Notes under the pieces: model-generated
The model's input: only the letters and a program-made list of their open reading frames with translations
Told to the model about the DNA's origin: nothing
The model's database searches: none
Shown here: in pieces, positions 1-10,906 of the stretch
Numbering within the stretch: the stretch's first letter is position 1
How the letters are laid out: each line of letters begins with the position of its first letter
Source: Temnothorax longispinosus
Lineage: Eukaryota > Arthropoda > Insecta > Hymenoptera > Formicidae
Direction: 5' to 3'
DNA length: 64,000 nucleotides
Assembly: GCF_030848805.1 (NCBI RefSeq)
Contig: NC_092366.1
Span: forward strand, 18,480,620-18,544,619
Program-made: the position numbers and the translations under genes

Positions 1-2223
1 TTCCACCGGTATCCACCTCATGAACCAGCTCAAGCTATCGTATTAGCATGTATATTACGTCACGTCGGCGCGACACGTGATGACATCGCTCACCGGAAAC
101 TACCAAGGTGGTACGAGCCGTCGTTTTACTATCGCATGCTCCGTTGCGGCCTGCGCGCTCCGGGCTCCTTAATGCACGGCCATCCCTGGCCCAGCTTCAA
201 CCAGTGACTCCGTTTGAGAAAGGGATATCGTCGCTTCGCCGCGAAACTTGGCGCGTGGAGATGTACGTTCGAAACCCCGAGCGAGAAACGTGAAAATTAC
301 ATCCTCAGTACATCGGTCTAAATACCGATCGCGTTTTAATCCCGTAAGGATTTCGAACTATGCAGAATGTCTCGCAACTCCGCAAATCGAACTGAGTTTA
401 TTCGTCCCGTTCGGTCAACAATTTTTAACAATAGTGTCATAAAATAAAAAGAAGAAAAAAGTAAAGTAGACTGTATAATAGTTTATCACAATCAAAATAC
501 TAAACATATATAGTTTGATATCAATTATCACAATCAAAGTTTCCTGACAATTCTATTTTAAGCAATATGCATTTTTTTTATTAGTATATAATTTTTATAT
601 ATTTATTCTATCAATTTTTATAACAAAAAATTAAAAAGTGTATACACAATAATGTATATAATTTGTAAAGTAAATTTCCGGATTCTTTTTATAAAGACCA
701 ACTTACTAACAAGTTGTTCCTAAAGAGTTCCACAACAGAGGAAGAAGATCTCGAATTCGGTCGCGCCTGCGATGGGGTTAAATAAGCCCTCGGCGTCGAG
801 ACAAAGTGCGAGAACAAGTTATTAGGGCAAGGCGACGCGGCGGAACACCAATTCCACGCATGAGCGCGTGACGAGAGGCGTCGCGCTACACATTCGTCGA
901 CACAGAGAACGCGATGGAAATTACCAGTCGTGGTACCCTGGCGCGCGGATCCGGACAATTGTACGCTCGAGCTTAGGAGTCCCGGCTATATATATCGAGT
1001 TCTGCGAGTGGTGCGGAACTCCCTCGATCCGTTCCCGGCACGGGCGCATTCGTCATAACCGCGGGAGAATGGGCCGGGAACTCTCTTGCATAACAGACGC
1101 GCGACCAAAGTCTTTCAAGGCTTGATCCTGCGAGGATGCAGCCGAATCGAAATCCTGGGCTCGTCCGCGAGAACGCTTCCAAGATAACTTGGAGCACGTG
1201 ACGCGAATCTAACCGGGGCTCGACAAGACTCGATATTCATCACTTTCCTTATAAAAGTAATTTTTAACGTACTTTTTCTCTCGCAAAAAAATAAAAATCT
1301 TTGTAATAATTTCTACCACGGAGAGGCTCAAACTCTCGTCGCCACTTTAAAACCGCCATGAGCGATGCGCTACAAACATTAATCAAATATTACGTATATA
1401 TACAACTGTCAATAAAGGGTAAATTCGTGTAAACACGAATATAGCCAGCTGCGCAAATGTTGAAGCGCATGCACGCTTCGCAACGTCGTCCTTCGGCAAT
1501 TAGTGAGTAAACAAATCAAAGCATTAGATTCTCTATTTAAGACAACTGATTAGCGAGAGGATCTTCAGTTCATCCCTAATTAAGTCGTAAATATCTTTAA
1601 AATTTGTCATAAAATGCGCTGCAGTTTTCATCTTGTATCAATTCGTACGAAAACCCATCAATGTACACAGATCGTATTTTTCATGCTTCAATAAAGTGCA
1701 ATTTTCGTTGCGACTTATCGCCTTTTACAGTCTGCTAGAACACTCCGGGAATATCCCCGTATACGGATACATACGCGCGCACGACGATAGTAAAGAGTAT
1801 AAGCAGCCAATAAAGGTAAACAAGCCCCACGATACCTTACGGGTGGTTGGTCATTTTCACGTCGAGAAGCTTTCTCAAGGGAGCGCGAAAAATGGTTGAA
1901 TCCAGACGTCTGGATATAAAATTACGTAAGTGCCCCGAGCCGCTCGCGCGACCGAAGGCCATCTATCGAATAATGCTTGTCATCAGCCGCGCGATGGAAT
2001 ATTACAAAAGTTTCCACGAAGCGGAAGCGTTAGCCTGATTTATACCGCGAGCCTATAAAACTCCTACGACAAGGATCTCCTTGGGCGTAGCACGAAATCT
2101 GCGCACGCGGCAAGCCTTCGAGCAAAGCCATTTAACTTTTTCGAGACTTGCCCTTACGAATTTTTTATTCCAAATTTTTCTTATAAAATTGAGAATCAAG
2201 GAATTCAAATATAAAAATTGCTG

Positions 2224-2310
2224 CGAATAGAATACATCGAAAATATTTCGGATATCTTGGAAATATTCCAAGATGTTATATTTCAGAATAAAATATTTTC
2301 AATAGAATAG
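2224..2310. repeat. Imperfect inverted repeat (hairpin)
   Basis: The centre is an 8-bp perfect stem, ATCTTGGA / TCCAAGAT, with a 5-nt AATAT loop. The arms continue outwards with indels: GAATAGAATACATCGAAAATATTT on the left pairs imperfectly with AAAATATTTTCAATAGAATAG on the right. It resembles a small decayed MITE or a chance AT-rich palindrome. No target duplication was recognised. Confidence 0.35.
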
Positions 2311-3390
2311 ATAAATTCTTTGGCCAATTTGGAGAGTCGAATTTTCCTTAGAAAAAACGTTAAAATGAATTTACTTTATGACAAATGTTACTTTAAAAAA
2401 TCAATACTAATTTCTCTTTTTGTGCTTCTTGCCAACATAAAAAAAATAGATAAAATGTAAATATTTTATTATATAATATTAAATAATATTAAAAGAAATA
2501 AAAGCAAAATAAAGCGGATTGAAAATTGTTTTTTCTTGTAAAATTATTTCCAAAGTTTAAACATCATGAAGTCGTCACGTTATGTATGTGCGCAGTATTG
2601 CGGCGACCTATTTAATAAATTTTTGCAGCACGATAAAAGCGGCATTAACGCTGTCGTTCGATCTCATGCTCGACGTTGTCGTCGTCCCTGCGGGATTAGC
2701 CGAGTAATCTCTCGAAGAGCCTCGAGGAGTAACGAGATCCCCCGGGAAACGACACAGACTTTTTCTCATCTCAGGAGTAGTGCATCCTGTGACGCCACCT
2801 CGCTGAAATTCGTTGTTCTCTTTTCCGCACGTGAGACGCTTGTATTTCCGAGGAGCGAAGCGTTGGAATAAAGCGTCGCTCGTTTTCGGAACATAAGTGT
2901 GCGAGACGAGAGAAGAGTGAAAATTTCGTTCGAAATTGTTGTGATGAAACACCGAAAACAGTTTCGCTTAATGAATTTGATAACAAGAAACGGCGATAAT
3001 TGTCATTAATTAACGAGCAGTAAATTATTCAGCTCAAATTGTTTATTGTTACGGTGCAAAAATCGAAAGGTGGTAACGTCGGTAGAACACAAACGAAGGT
3101 ACACATAAATATTCCAGTTGAAGTTGAAAGCCCACAATATATAATATAAAAATATTTTATTTATATTTTATATCACATCTTCAGTGCGTCGCGCGCACGG
3201 TAGCATATAGAAAAATGTATAAAGATATTTAAATATAAAAATGTAATAAAAAAATATAAACTTTTTAATGTAAAAATTTTTGAACGGTTGTAGCCAAAAT
3301 CATAAATCATTTTAGCAGAATTTTAAACAAAAAATTGTATTATTTATTGTACTTGTCATATTAACTTTCATAAATTTTAAAAAAGAAAAT

Positions 3391-3407
3391 CTCTCTCTCT
3401 CTCTCTC
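3391..3407. repeat. CT dinucleotide microsatellite
   Basis: Eight-plus uninterrupted CT units, followed by a degenerate CGCTCG tail. Confidence 0.9.
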
Positions 3408-6400
3408 GCTCGTTGTCTCGCTCTTAACCTGGTTGTTCGGAGTAAATTAATTTCAAACAAATTTGATGTAATTGAACTATCCAGCTATATTATGTTTCAT
3501 ACAAATCAAACTTATTGTTTCAAAATGATTTTCGTTGGTTACATACTTATAAATTGCTAATGCATAATAGAAATTTGCCCTTCAGTTATTTGTTAATATC
3601 AATATTATTTTTTCATCTATATAATGTGAATAGTCTTCGTCTGCAACTTATGAAAAACTAAAAAGTACTAATAATTGTATACTAATAATTTCATTTAATT
3701 AGGTCACTTTGTTTTAATGCTTTTATTGGGAGAAAATTATTTTAATTTTCGATAAGGATTATGATTCTGTTTACCGAATGCGAATGAATTATTCGAATAT
3801 TCTGTATAGTCTGCCACTCGATACGATATGTATAATACCATACGTTATGCATGCGTAACAAACCGTGTGCACAATGTTGAAAATTCGGTCAGATATGTAC
3901 GTTAATTATCGCGGCTCTTTAATAATTTTGCTTACTATGCACCTCATATCACCGAATGCCGAGTTTTCTCGTTCCGGACGCAGTTATTGCAAGCAATTCA
4001 TTTATAGGTAGAAGTGGGAGCCGAACGACCCTCTTCGCAGCATCTCTTTGTATCGTTGCAGCGGAAAATTGCAATCGTCAGATTGTACGTGTAAAACTGG
4101 CCTAAGCCCCAAAATTTAATAAAACCGTTTTTCTCACTGGCCTCAAACGCCTCTATCCAGTGACCCAGTTGATGCGACGGGCGCAAAGTGGCCCAGACTG
4201 TTAAATGTAATAAAAAAGTCTGGTCTAAGCTAAAAGTCTCGTCTCTTGGAAAAAAGATGGACGAATCTTTTTTGCCGAAAGGAATGTTTATTGCAAATTA
4301 ATGTCATCAACCAACAAGAAGATACGAGCTTCATTTATATTTCAGTGTAAAATACGTTTTAGACACGCGCTGGGCAAGTTATCTTTTATTTGAATTGTTT
4401 GACTTGTTGATAAGTCGAATATTTCTCAGAGAAAAAAGGTCATTATTTAAATTTAAAGTGCAATCAGAGTTTTTGATTCAATTAAATATCTTTATACTTA
4501 ATCTTTAAATTACAAACTTGTTTAAGAATAAAATTAGTTTAAAATTTAATAGAAAATGAGATTTCATTTTATCTGTTTGAAGTCATTTTCCGAAGCTTAG
4601 TTATACCAGAAAATCTCTCTTTTTTATCTTAAAAGTTACCGCTTTGATGTGTTTTTATTAGGATTTCCATGTTGTTCTTAAATAAAAAAGGTGTTCTTAG
4701 CGATAATTACTATCCATCCTGTATATACTTCACAAATATATATACTCTATAAAGCAACTACTCTCTGTATACTTGTAAATTATATTACTGCAATTGTACT
4801 TAAGAATTAGTTTTATTTATGAAACACATTATCTTGCAATTCACAGTTTTTTCTAATATAATAGGTCTTAATTTTGATGTCTATCAGATTACTGTTTGCT
4901 CACGAATTATCGGATTGTCCTGCGGCATACATTTCACACCGGAGTTCTTTTCTTTCTAATCTAACTTTCATCAAACTATCGTTATATATAACACGAACTA
5001 ACCGCGCAATTCGAACTTATAAAATTTGTTTTCTGACTTCGGTTCTCATTAATAATTAACGGAATGGTAGACGACGAGTGCATTAATGAATTATATATCG
5101 TTCTTACACAGTTTTAGCACGGTCGAGGCGTTAAGGAATTAAGGATCGGGTAAAGTTCGTCGCGAGTTTGCCGCACTGGAGACCATAATTCTTCGCAACC
5201 AGAACGTACGAGTAATTGCTCCAAGTCCCTCCTCACTTTATTTTCCTCGTCGTCGCTCCGTCGTTCTGACAACTCGAAGGATCTTAAAACCACGGTCGCG
5301 ATACTTTAATACCGGCATCAATTTTACGAGCGACGTATAATTCAGGTATTCAGAGTGTTTCCAAATCTCATTAATTTTTTGACACGTACGAAATCGATTT
5401 CTCTTTCATAAAGTATTGAGATATTTTTGATTTTCAAGTAATTAAATGTTAAAAATAAGAGATTTTTAGTGAAATAAATTTCAGAAGGGAAAACGAATGA
5501 GAGTAAAGTATTTTATCGTATATTGCGTCCATAAGAATCTTTAGATACGAAATACGTCAGGTAAAACTTACATCAGAGAAGGTCTCTTCGTATCGTGTTA
5601 AACGACGAAAGGTTCGTTCCCCCGGGATCTCGACGGCGCGGCGCGCGGCGTGCAGATGCGGCGCACGAAGCCGCGCGCGAAAAACTTAATTAGCGTCTCT
5701 TGCCTCGTAGTTGCGTCGGATATCTGCTAACAACGCGACAAAACGGCCGTTCATAATCCACGAGGACGGGCCCGCCTCCCAACGCGATCCCTCGCGCGTC
5801 GCAATTACCTTCTACCACGGTGAGCGACCGCCGCGGCATAAATCCGGCGCAGAGAGAATATTACCTTCCCCCCGGTGTGTAGCCACGAAGAGAACTTTAA
5901 CTCCGACTATCTCGTCGAAGACCCTCCATCCCCCTGCTTATCATCCCTGCCCCTCCGTCTATACACCCGACGACCCGACGCCTGCAGCACGTATCCGACT
6001 ATTTCCTGACGGGCTTTTTGCTCGTCTCGGACGAGATGCCGTTGGAAAATGGATTTTCCGACCGGACGCGGATAACTCTTTGTCGGCGATACCTTGGGCG
6101 ACGACGGCCGTGGAGAGTCGCCAAGGGACGCGGTGAAGCGTAATCCGTGTTATTAACCCCGTTGGTCGAGGCTGCTCTTCGCCGCCACGTGACGCCGCGG
6201 CCGGTTGCATTCAACAGAGACGAATATTTATCAACTGCAGCGTATACATCCGGCGCGATGGCTTTCACGCAAACCGAGAGATATTATTCGCAAGCGAATA
6301 CCACGTTCGTCCACTTGTGAATCTTTTTTCGATTTACGTAAAGGGACTCTAACGTTATACAGACGTTTCTCTGCAGCTCCGAAAGAAGAGGCGTAAAATC

Positions 6401-7083
6401 GCTTTCGCGGCTTTTTAATCCAGTTTTCACTCGCTCCGCTATAGAGTCCAGAATCGTTTCCGTAATCTCTCCTCAATCGCGAACGAATCTTCGATCTCCG
6501 ATAACGGAAGTGGACTCGATCCTGCGATATCGCTCAGTCATTGCGAAACCGTTCGGACTCTTGAGTGCGCCGAATACCCCCGAGTCGTACGGGAGCCTAA
6601 TTCTGAGCGAGGGTATAACCGGCGGACAAGTGGAATGCATTGTTACCTCGCAAAGGTATGCGGATTACCGGACTAAACACTGTTGATGCAGAACCGCTAT
6701 TGATACGAAGGGCCGACCTAGCCTCGGCCAAACTACCGTTCGATTCACGCCGTCGCCCTATCCGTTGTTTACCGCATGTTTCGCTGCACGATGCACGACT
6801 CTCGGTATGTTCTTGGTGATTTACGTGATTGCGCCGATTTGATTTCCGCGCCGAGGGCTTATATCGCGATCGGGACTAACACCGAGCCGTAATTTAACGA
6901 TCCAGCGCGATGAATTCCTGCTCTCCTTTCCTGATATTAGTCAAAAAATTCATTCCCGAATAACGAAACACCCAATATATCGTACAGCCGAGATCAAATA
7001 TGCCGCATTGCCACACGTATCAAGAAATATTAATTTAAATAACGGTAGCGGAGCAAACACAATTAAGATGACAAAAGTAAGAC

Positions 7084-7265
7084 TTAAGGCTGATCTACAA
7101 TGTGCTTTTTGTTCTCTGTCGCCTAAGATAAAAATTGACAAACTTCAGAAGAGACAAGAAAGAACATCACGTTACGCGACGGAATTGCGAAATACGAGAT
7201 ATAGATGCAAAGAGGTTAAGAGCAGAAAACAGAAAGCAAAGAGCACATTGTAGATCAACCTTTAA
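7084..7265. mobile_element. TTAA-flanked MITE, piggyBac-like
   Basis: The left end reads TTAA then GGCTGATCTACAATGTGCT. The reverse complement of the right end reads TTAA then AGGTTGATCTACAATGTGCT. The terminal inverted repeats are about 20 bp with one indel and one substitution, and weaker similarity continues inwards (TTTTTGTTCTCTGT against CTTTGCTTTCTGT). TTAA on both sides is the target-site duplication used by piggyBac-superfamily elements. The element is about 174 bp without the TTAA and encodes nothing, so it must have been moved in trans. The family assignment rests only on TTAA and the ends. Confidence 0.7.
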
Positions 7266-7285
7266 GCGATAAGCGAATCGGTCAA

Positions 7286-8112
7286 GCGCGCGAACGAGAA
7301 TTATCAACAATTATACTCACCCGGTCACGGTTGCCGGGGTTGCCCCGCTGTCGCCCGATGTCTCCCAAGCCTCGTCCTCCTCTCCTCGATCCTCCTCGAT
7401 CCTCCTCCTCCGTCGGTCCGTCGTTGCATCTGATTGCATCTCCGTCGGGGCACTGACTCACGACAGTCACGACTCACGACGCGGCGATGTTCACGCGAGA
7501 AAATCAACGTCGCTTATGATCGCGCGACACTCTCGACACTTTGTACGGTACTACCGGTAATAATCTCGCGACACGGCACACGGCAACGGAAAAATTACGA
7601 CGGAGAAGCTACGAACGATCCGCTTGACGCCCATGACGCTTGGCGTCCCGCAGGTAAACGCTAAGATGGCGGAGAGAAATTCGTAAACGCGCGGCCAACT
7701 TCACTCGCCAGGAGCAACCGTCGCGACGCCGCGATATCGCGAGGGAGGACGCTACACTTGCTGCTCTCCGCCGCGCTATATGTTAGCATCTACCTGTCTG
7801 CCTGCGGAGTGTAGGACGTCAAGCGGATCGTTTCATAGCTACTCCGCCATCTAATTCTTCCGTTGCCGTGTAACTAAGTACGCGCCGTGTCGCGAGATTA
7901 AATACCGTGCAAAGTGTCCCGCGATCATGAACGACGATATTGATTTTTGCGTGAACATCGTCGTCGCACCGCGTCACGAGCCGTGACTGTCGTGAGTGCG
8001 ACAACGAGTCGACGGAGGAGGACGAGGCCTGGGACTCCTGGGAGGCATCGTCGGGCGACAGCGGCACAACCGTGGCCGGTAATTGTTATACGCCCAAAGA
8101 TATCTCGCGCGC
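7286..8112. repeat. Long GC-rich fold-back (diverged inverted repeat)
   Basis: The left arm (about 7286-7676) and right arm (about 7765-8112) are imperfect reverse complements over several hundred bases. Matching blocks, left arm against reverse-complemented right arm, include CGCTGTCGCCCGA, CTCACGACAGTCACG, GATGTTCACGC, AATCTCGCGACACGGC, ACACGGCAACGGAA and CGATCCGCTTGACG. Innermost matches are GCTAAGATGGCGGAGAG (7660-7676) and its partner ending at 7788. The spacer is about 90 bp and CpG-rich. The left arm has an expansion of CTCGATCCTC units near 7380-7412. It could be a fold-back transposon, an inverted duplication, or the source of a hairpin RNA. Open frames inside it mirror each other and are not credible genes. 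Confidence 0.8.
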
Positions 8113-9220
8113 ATTTCCTCGTCGTAGAAACTCGTCGAAGAGTGCCGGGGAACAAGTGTTGGTTTATTCGTTGATTTATTATCATTTCTCCTCGACGCCC
8201 GTATTCGGATGTATACATACCTCCGAGTTTTCCGTCGATAAGCGTGATTCGCCCGATACTTTTCCGAACCGCAGGCGCGGATTAATGCGCGAATTGCTCC
8301 GATCGAGGGGGTTCAAGTAACGGAAATCCGCGATACATGGTTGTTTAATGGCGCGCACTTGAGCGGGATTTACGCGCTCATGGTGCATCATTGTGTATCT
8401 CAATTTAATGTTGTGTATTTTCAGATCAATGCCGGCGAGGCTTTCGTACTTCTCGGTCACTTCGTCGCAAATACGGAGCGGATCGGTCGAGGCCAAGCGG
8501 CGTCGTGACACGTTTGATTAAGTCCCGCGTTTCAATATTTGTTAGCCGAGTGGCATAAATACGGTCTTGATATACCGGTGATGATTTGTCCTGGCGTGTA
8601 TTTCACGAGATTCGTCTCATTGTAATTCGGATTGCGCGATCAATTGATAATCACATTTTTTGATGCTACATTTCGCAGATATTTGTCTCTGGTTTTGACT
8701 CAAGCATTTACTCGTAGGTACTTATATATTATCTCGCGATGTAATAATCTCGGCTGTAAGTGCAACAGCATGCCGTTCATATCATTATACATAAAATTTT
8801 GAAAGAGCGCAACCAACCGTGTTTGGTGAGTAATATTTATTTATTATATGTCACGATTTATTACATGCAGAACAAATAACTCATTTCCCCGATGATTGTG
8901 TTGCTCGTTCATTTTCTGGGCGCCACTTTATATCAATGTCCAAAAAGGCTCTTTTGGACGATTTAAAGAGAAGATATTTAATAAAAAATTTATATAAATT
9001 TTTTAAGCATTCTTAAGAAATCAGGCACAATTTTTAAATAAATGTTAGATAATTATTTTTATTTTTAATATAAAATATGTATTTGAAAAATTGTTAATTT
9101 TAATTATTTGAAACGCAGTTGTAATCTGAATATATTTGTAATTTACAGGAGGTCATCGTTTGTGTTACAACTCCGCTGCTGCGCGTCAGATCTGTGAGTT
9201 TTTAAATTATTTATTTCAAA
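8113..9220. other. Gene-free region right of the fold-back
   Basis: A GC-rich patch continues to about 8520. It has overlapping open frames on both strands (8182-8511 minus, 109 codons) and an acceptor-like TTGTGTATTTTCAG at about 8412-8425 on the plus strand. Neither is convincing. A small perfect stem, GTCCAAAA / TTTTGGAC, lies at 8938-8959. The remainder is AT-rich without recognisable content. Confidence 0.45.
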
Positions 9221-9224
9221 TTAA

Positions 9225-9375
9225 GGTAATGGATCTATGAAAAAACTGTATTAGATGTATATTAGTTTATTCTTACATTATGTAACCTATGTCATGTTAT
9301 CACATCTAAAAAATATTGAATTAGTATTGATTTGAAAGGCTTAAAAGAGAGGATATTATAATTAGATCCATTACC
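9225..9375. mobile_element. Short TIR element (MITE-like)
   Basis: GGTAATGGATCTA at 9225-9237 is inverted as TAGATCCATTACC at 9363-9375. The flanks are TTAA on the left and ATAA on the right, so an imperfect TTAA duplication is possible. Inner sequence shows weak inverted similarity around TTAGATGT. It has no coding capacity, and the superfamily cannot be assigned. Confidence 0.45.
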
Positions 9376-10846
9376 ATAAATGTATGGGCTAGGGCAGATT
9401 AGCATTAACATTTAATCCTGGAACATATACAACTGTCAATCCATTGTACATGCAAGAATGCACATATTCGAAGCTCATAAAGCTTATTATTATCGATATA
9501 TCTTTTGGATCGGTTTAATCAGTGCATTATTCGTCGCAAGTAAATTATAATTAATTAAAGTTTAGAGTTTATTACTTGGATTAATAAATTATTATTTAGG
9601 TAAATAAAAAAATAAGAAAATAGAAAAATAAATGAAATAGAATCATGAGAAATCAAATACTGATATTTCTTAAAAATAAAAGTTTTATTTAAGTATTTTT
9701 ATGACATTCGTATATCTCAAATAAATATAAATTAGTACTATATACAACAGGAAATAATTACTCATTTTTAATTATATTTCTTTATCTTTCCCTTTTTTCC
9801 TTGTTCGAATATCATTTTAATAGAATTTGAAGTCTGCGTTTGGCTTCCTTCCAGGATTAAATGTTAGATAAAATGGCACAAAAAAATATATTCAAAGAGG
9901 TCTAACATATATATACATATGTATAATTCTATACACGTACAACATAAATAAAAGGAGGCTAAAGAGTATTTCATAATCGCCTTGCACATTCCAACTAATT
10001 TATTTAATTAGGAACATATAAATAATTATTAAATATTTATTATAAAAATGTGCACATTTTGCCTAATTTTCCATAGCCTATTTATATTTTTTCAATAATG
10101 TTTTAAGTATCAAATGTCATTTGATACAAAATAAAATGATATGAGATCTAAATTAAAATTTCATTGCGGACCAAGAGAGGTTTGTATATAAATTATCTTA
10201 AAGTTAATTGATTACATGTCGAATGTATTAAAATATAGACTAATGAGATGGAAATGTTTAATCATCATGATGTATTAAAATTCATTTTCTAAAATATTAA
10301 AATTTATAAAGATTTTGTAATCGTTTCTGTCGATAATTATTAATTTGAATAACTATTTCGTTTCGGATCTGTCATCCGATTTTTCTTCCATTTCCACGTT
10401 GTTAATGTTAGATATGAACGATGTTTATTCATTTTAATTGGTTTATATCGGATGTTTATTATTGATTTTTGTTCCTTACGGCGGTTTCATTATTATTCCA
10501 TTTAGATACAGATACACAATTACTTAAATACGTAAATTCGAAGACAGGATAGCGGGTAAATTGTGATGAGGTTTGGCGATTACATTTATTATAACAGAAA
10601 TCTTACTTTATTTTTATAATGCACTATTGGAAATTACGCAGGGACTAATTATTATGATCTAATAACAATTTAACTTGCATTCAATTTCGCGTTAATAAAG
10701 AATCTATTCAGTGGTGCTCAAAGGGTCTATATATAGAAACATCTTAACTAGAGCTACGATCTACTGATTACTCGTACTGATATCTCTACCACCGCCGTAC
10801 CACGTTATTGTGGATACTTTGGTTTTGTAATTAGTGAGACACTCAC
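9376..10846. other. AT-rich gene-free region before the 60-nt exon
   Basis: On the minus strand this begins with the donor of the 60-nt exon and continues as presumed intron. The sequence is low-complexity AT-rich with no open frame or repeat that I can support. Confidence 0.5.
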
Positions 10847-10906
10847 TGTAATCCCAAGCCCAGTAATCGCCATCACCCGCCGTGGGCAGCATCGTGCTCC
10901 ATGCCT
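10847..10906 (-). CDS. Nrx-1: Candidate Neurexin-1 60-nt cassette exon (SS1-like position)
   Basis: On the minus strand a long pyrimidine tract ending TTCTTACATATAG precedes 60 nt, followed by a near-perfect donor GTGAGTG. Joined to the phase-1 donor of the EGF exon, the split codon becomes GAG (Glu). The frame then reads AWSTMLPTAGDGDYWAWDY and leaves one base, so the exon is phase 1-1 and divisible by three. It can be skipped without changing frame. In vertebrate neurexins, splice site 1 lies in this linker between the first EGF repeat and LNS2, and adds a short insert. The peptide is rich in aromatic and acidic residues, has no cysteine, and looks like a surface insert rather than domain core. 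That it is used, and alternatively, is inference. It could instead be constitutive, or a chance exon. Another reading is a micro-ORF from an upstream ATG, discussed under findings. Confidence 0.6.

Larger units (their letters stand above)
1..7083. other. Gene-free region left of the first MITE
   Basis: No exon or RNA gene could be supported. If Neurexin-1 continues leftwards on the minus strand, this is intron downstream of the 60-nt exon. GC-rich, CpG-containing patches at about 60-300, 700-1210, 1860-2040, 2640-2900 and 5590-6900 alternate with AT-rich DNA. The patches produce long chance frames on both strands (for example 5711-6136 and 5999-6268). There is a (CT) run at 3391-3407 and a hairpin at 2224-2310. 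I looked for LNS2-like minus-strand coding sequence and saw none. Confidence 0.5.

Noticed and set aside
5711..6268. Cluster of frames up to 141 codons
   Set aside because: Arg/Pro-rich translations on both strands, typical of CpG-rich non-coding sequence.
7282..8218. Several frames within the fold-back
   Set aside because: Frames on the two arms mirror the inverted repeat and are Arg/Ser low-complexity.
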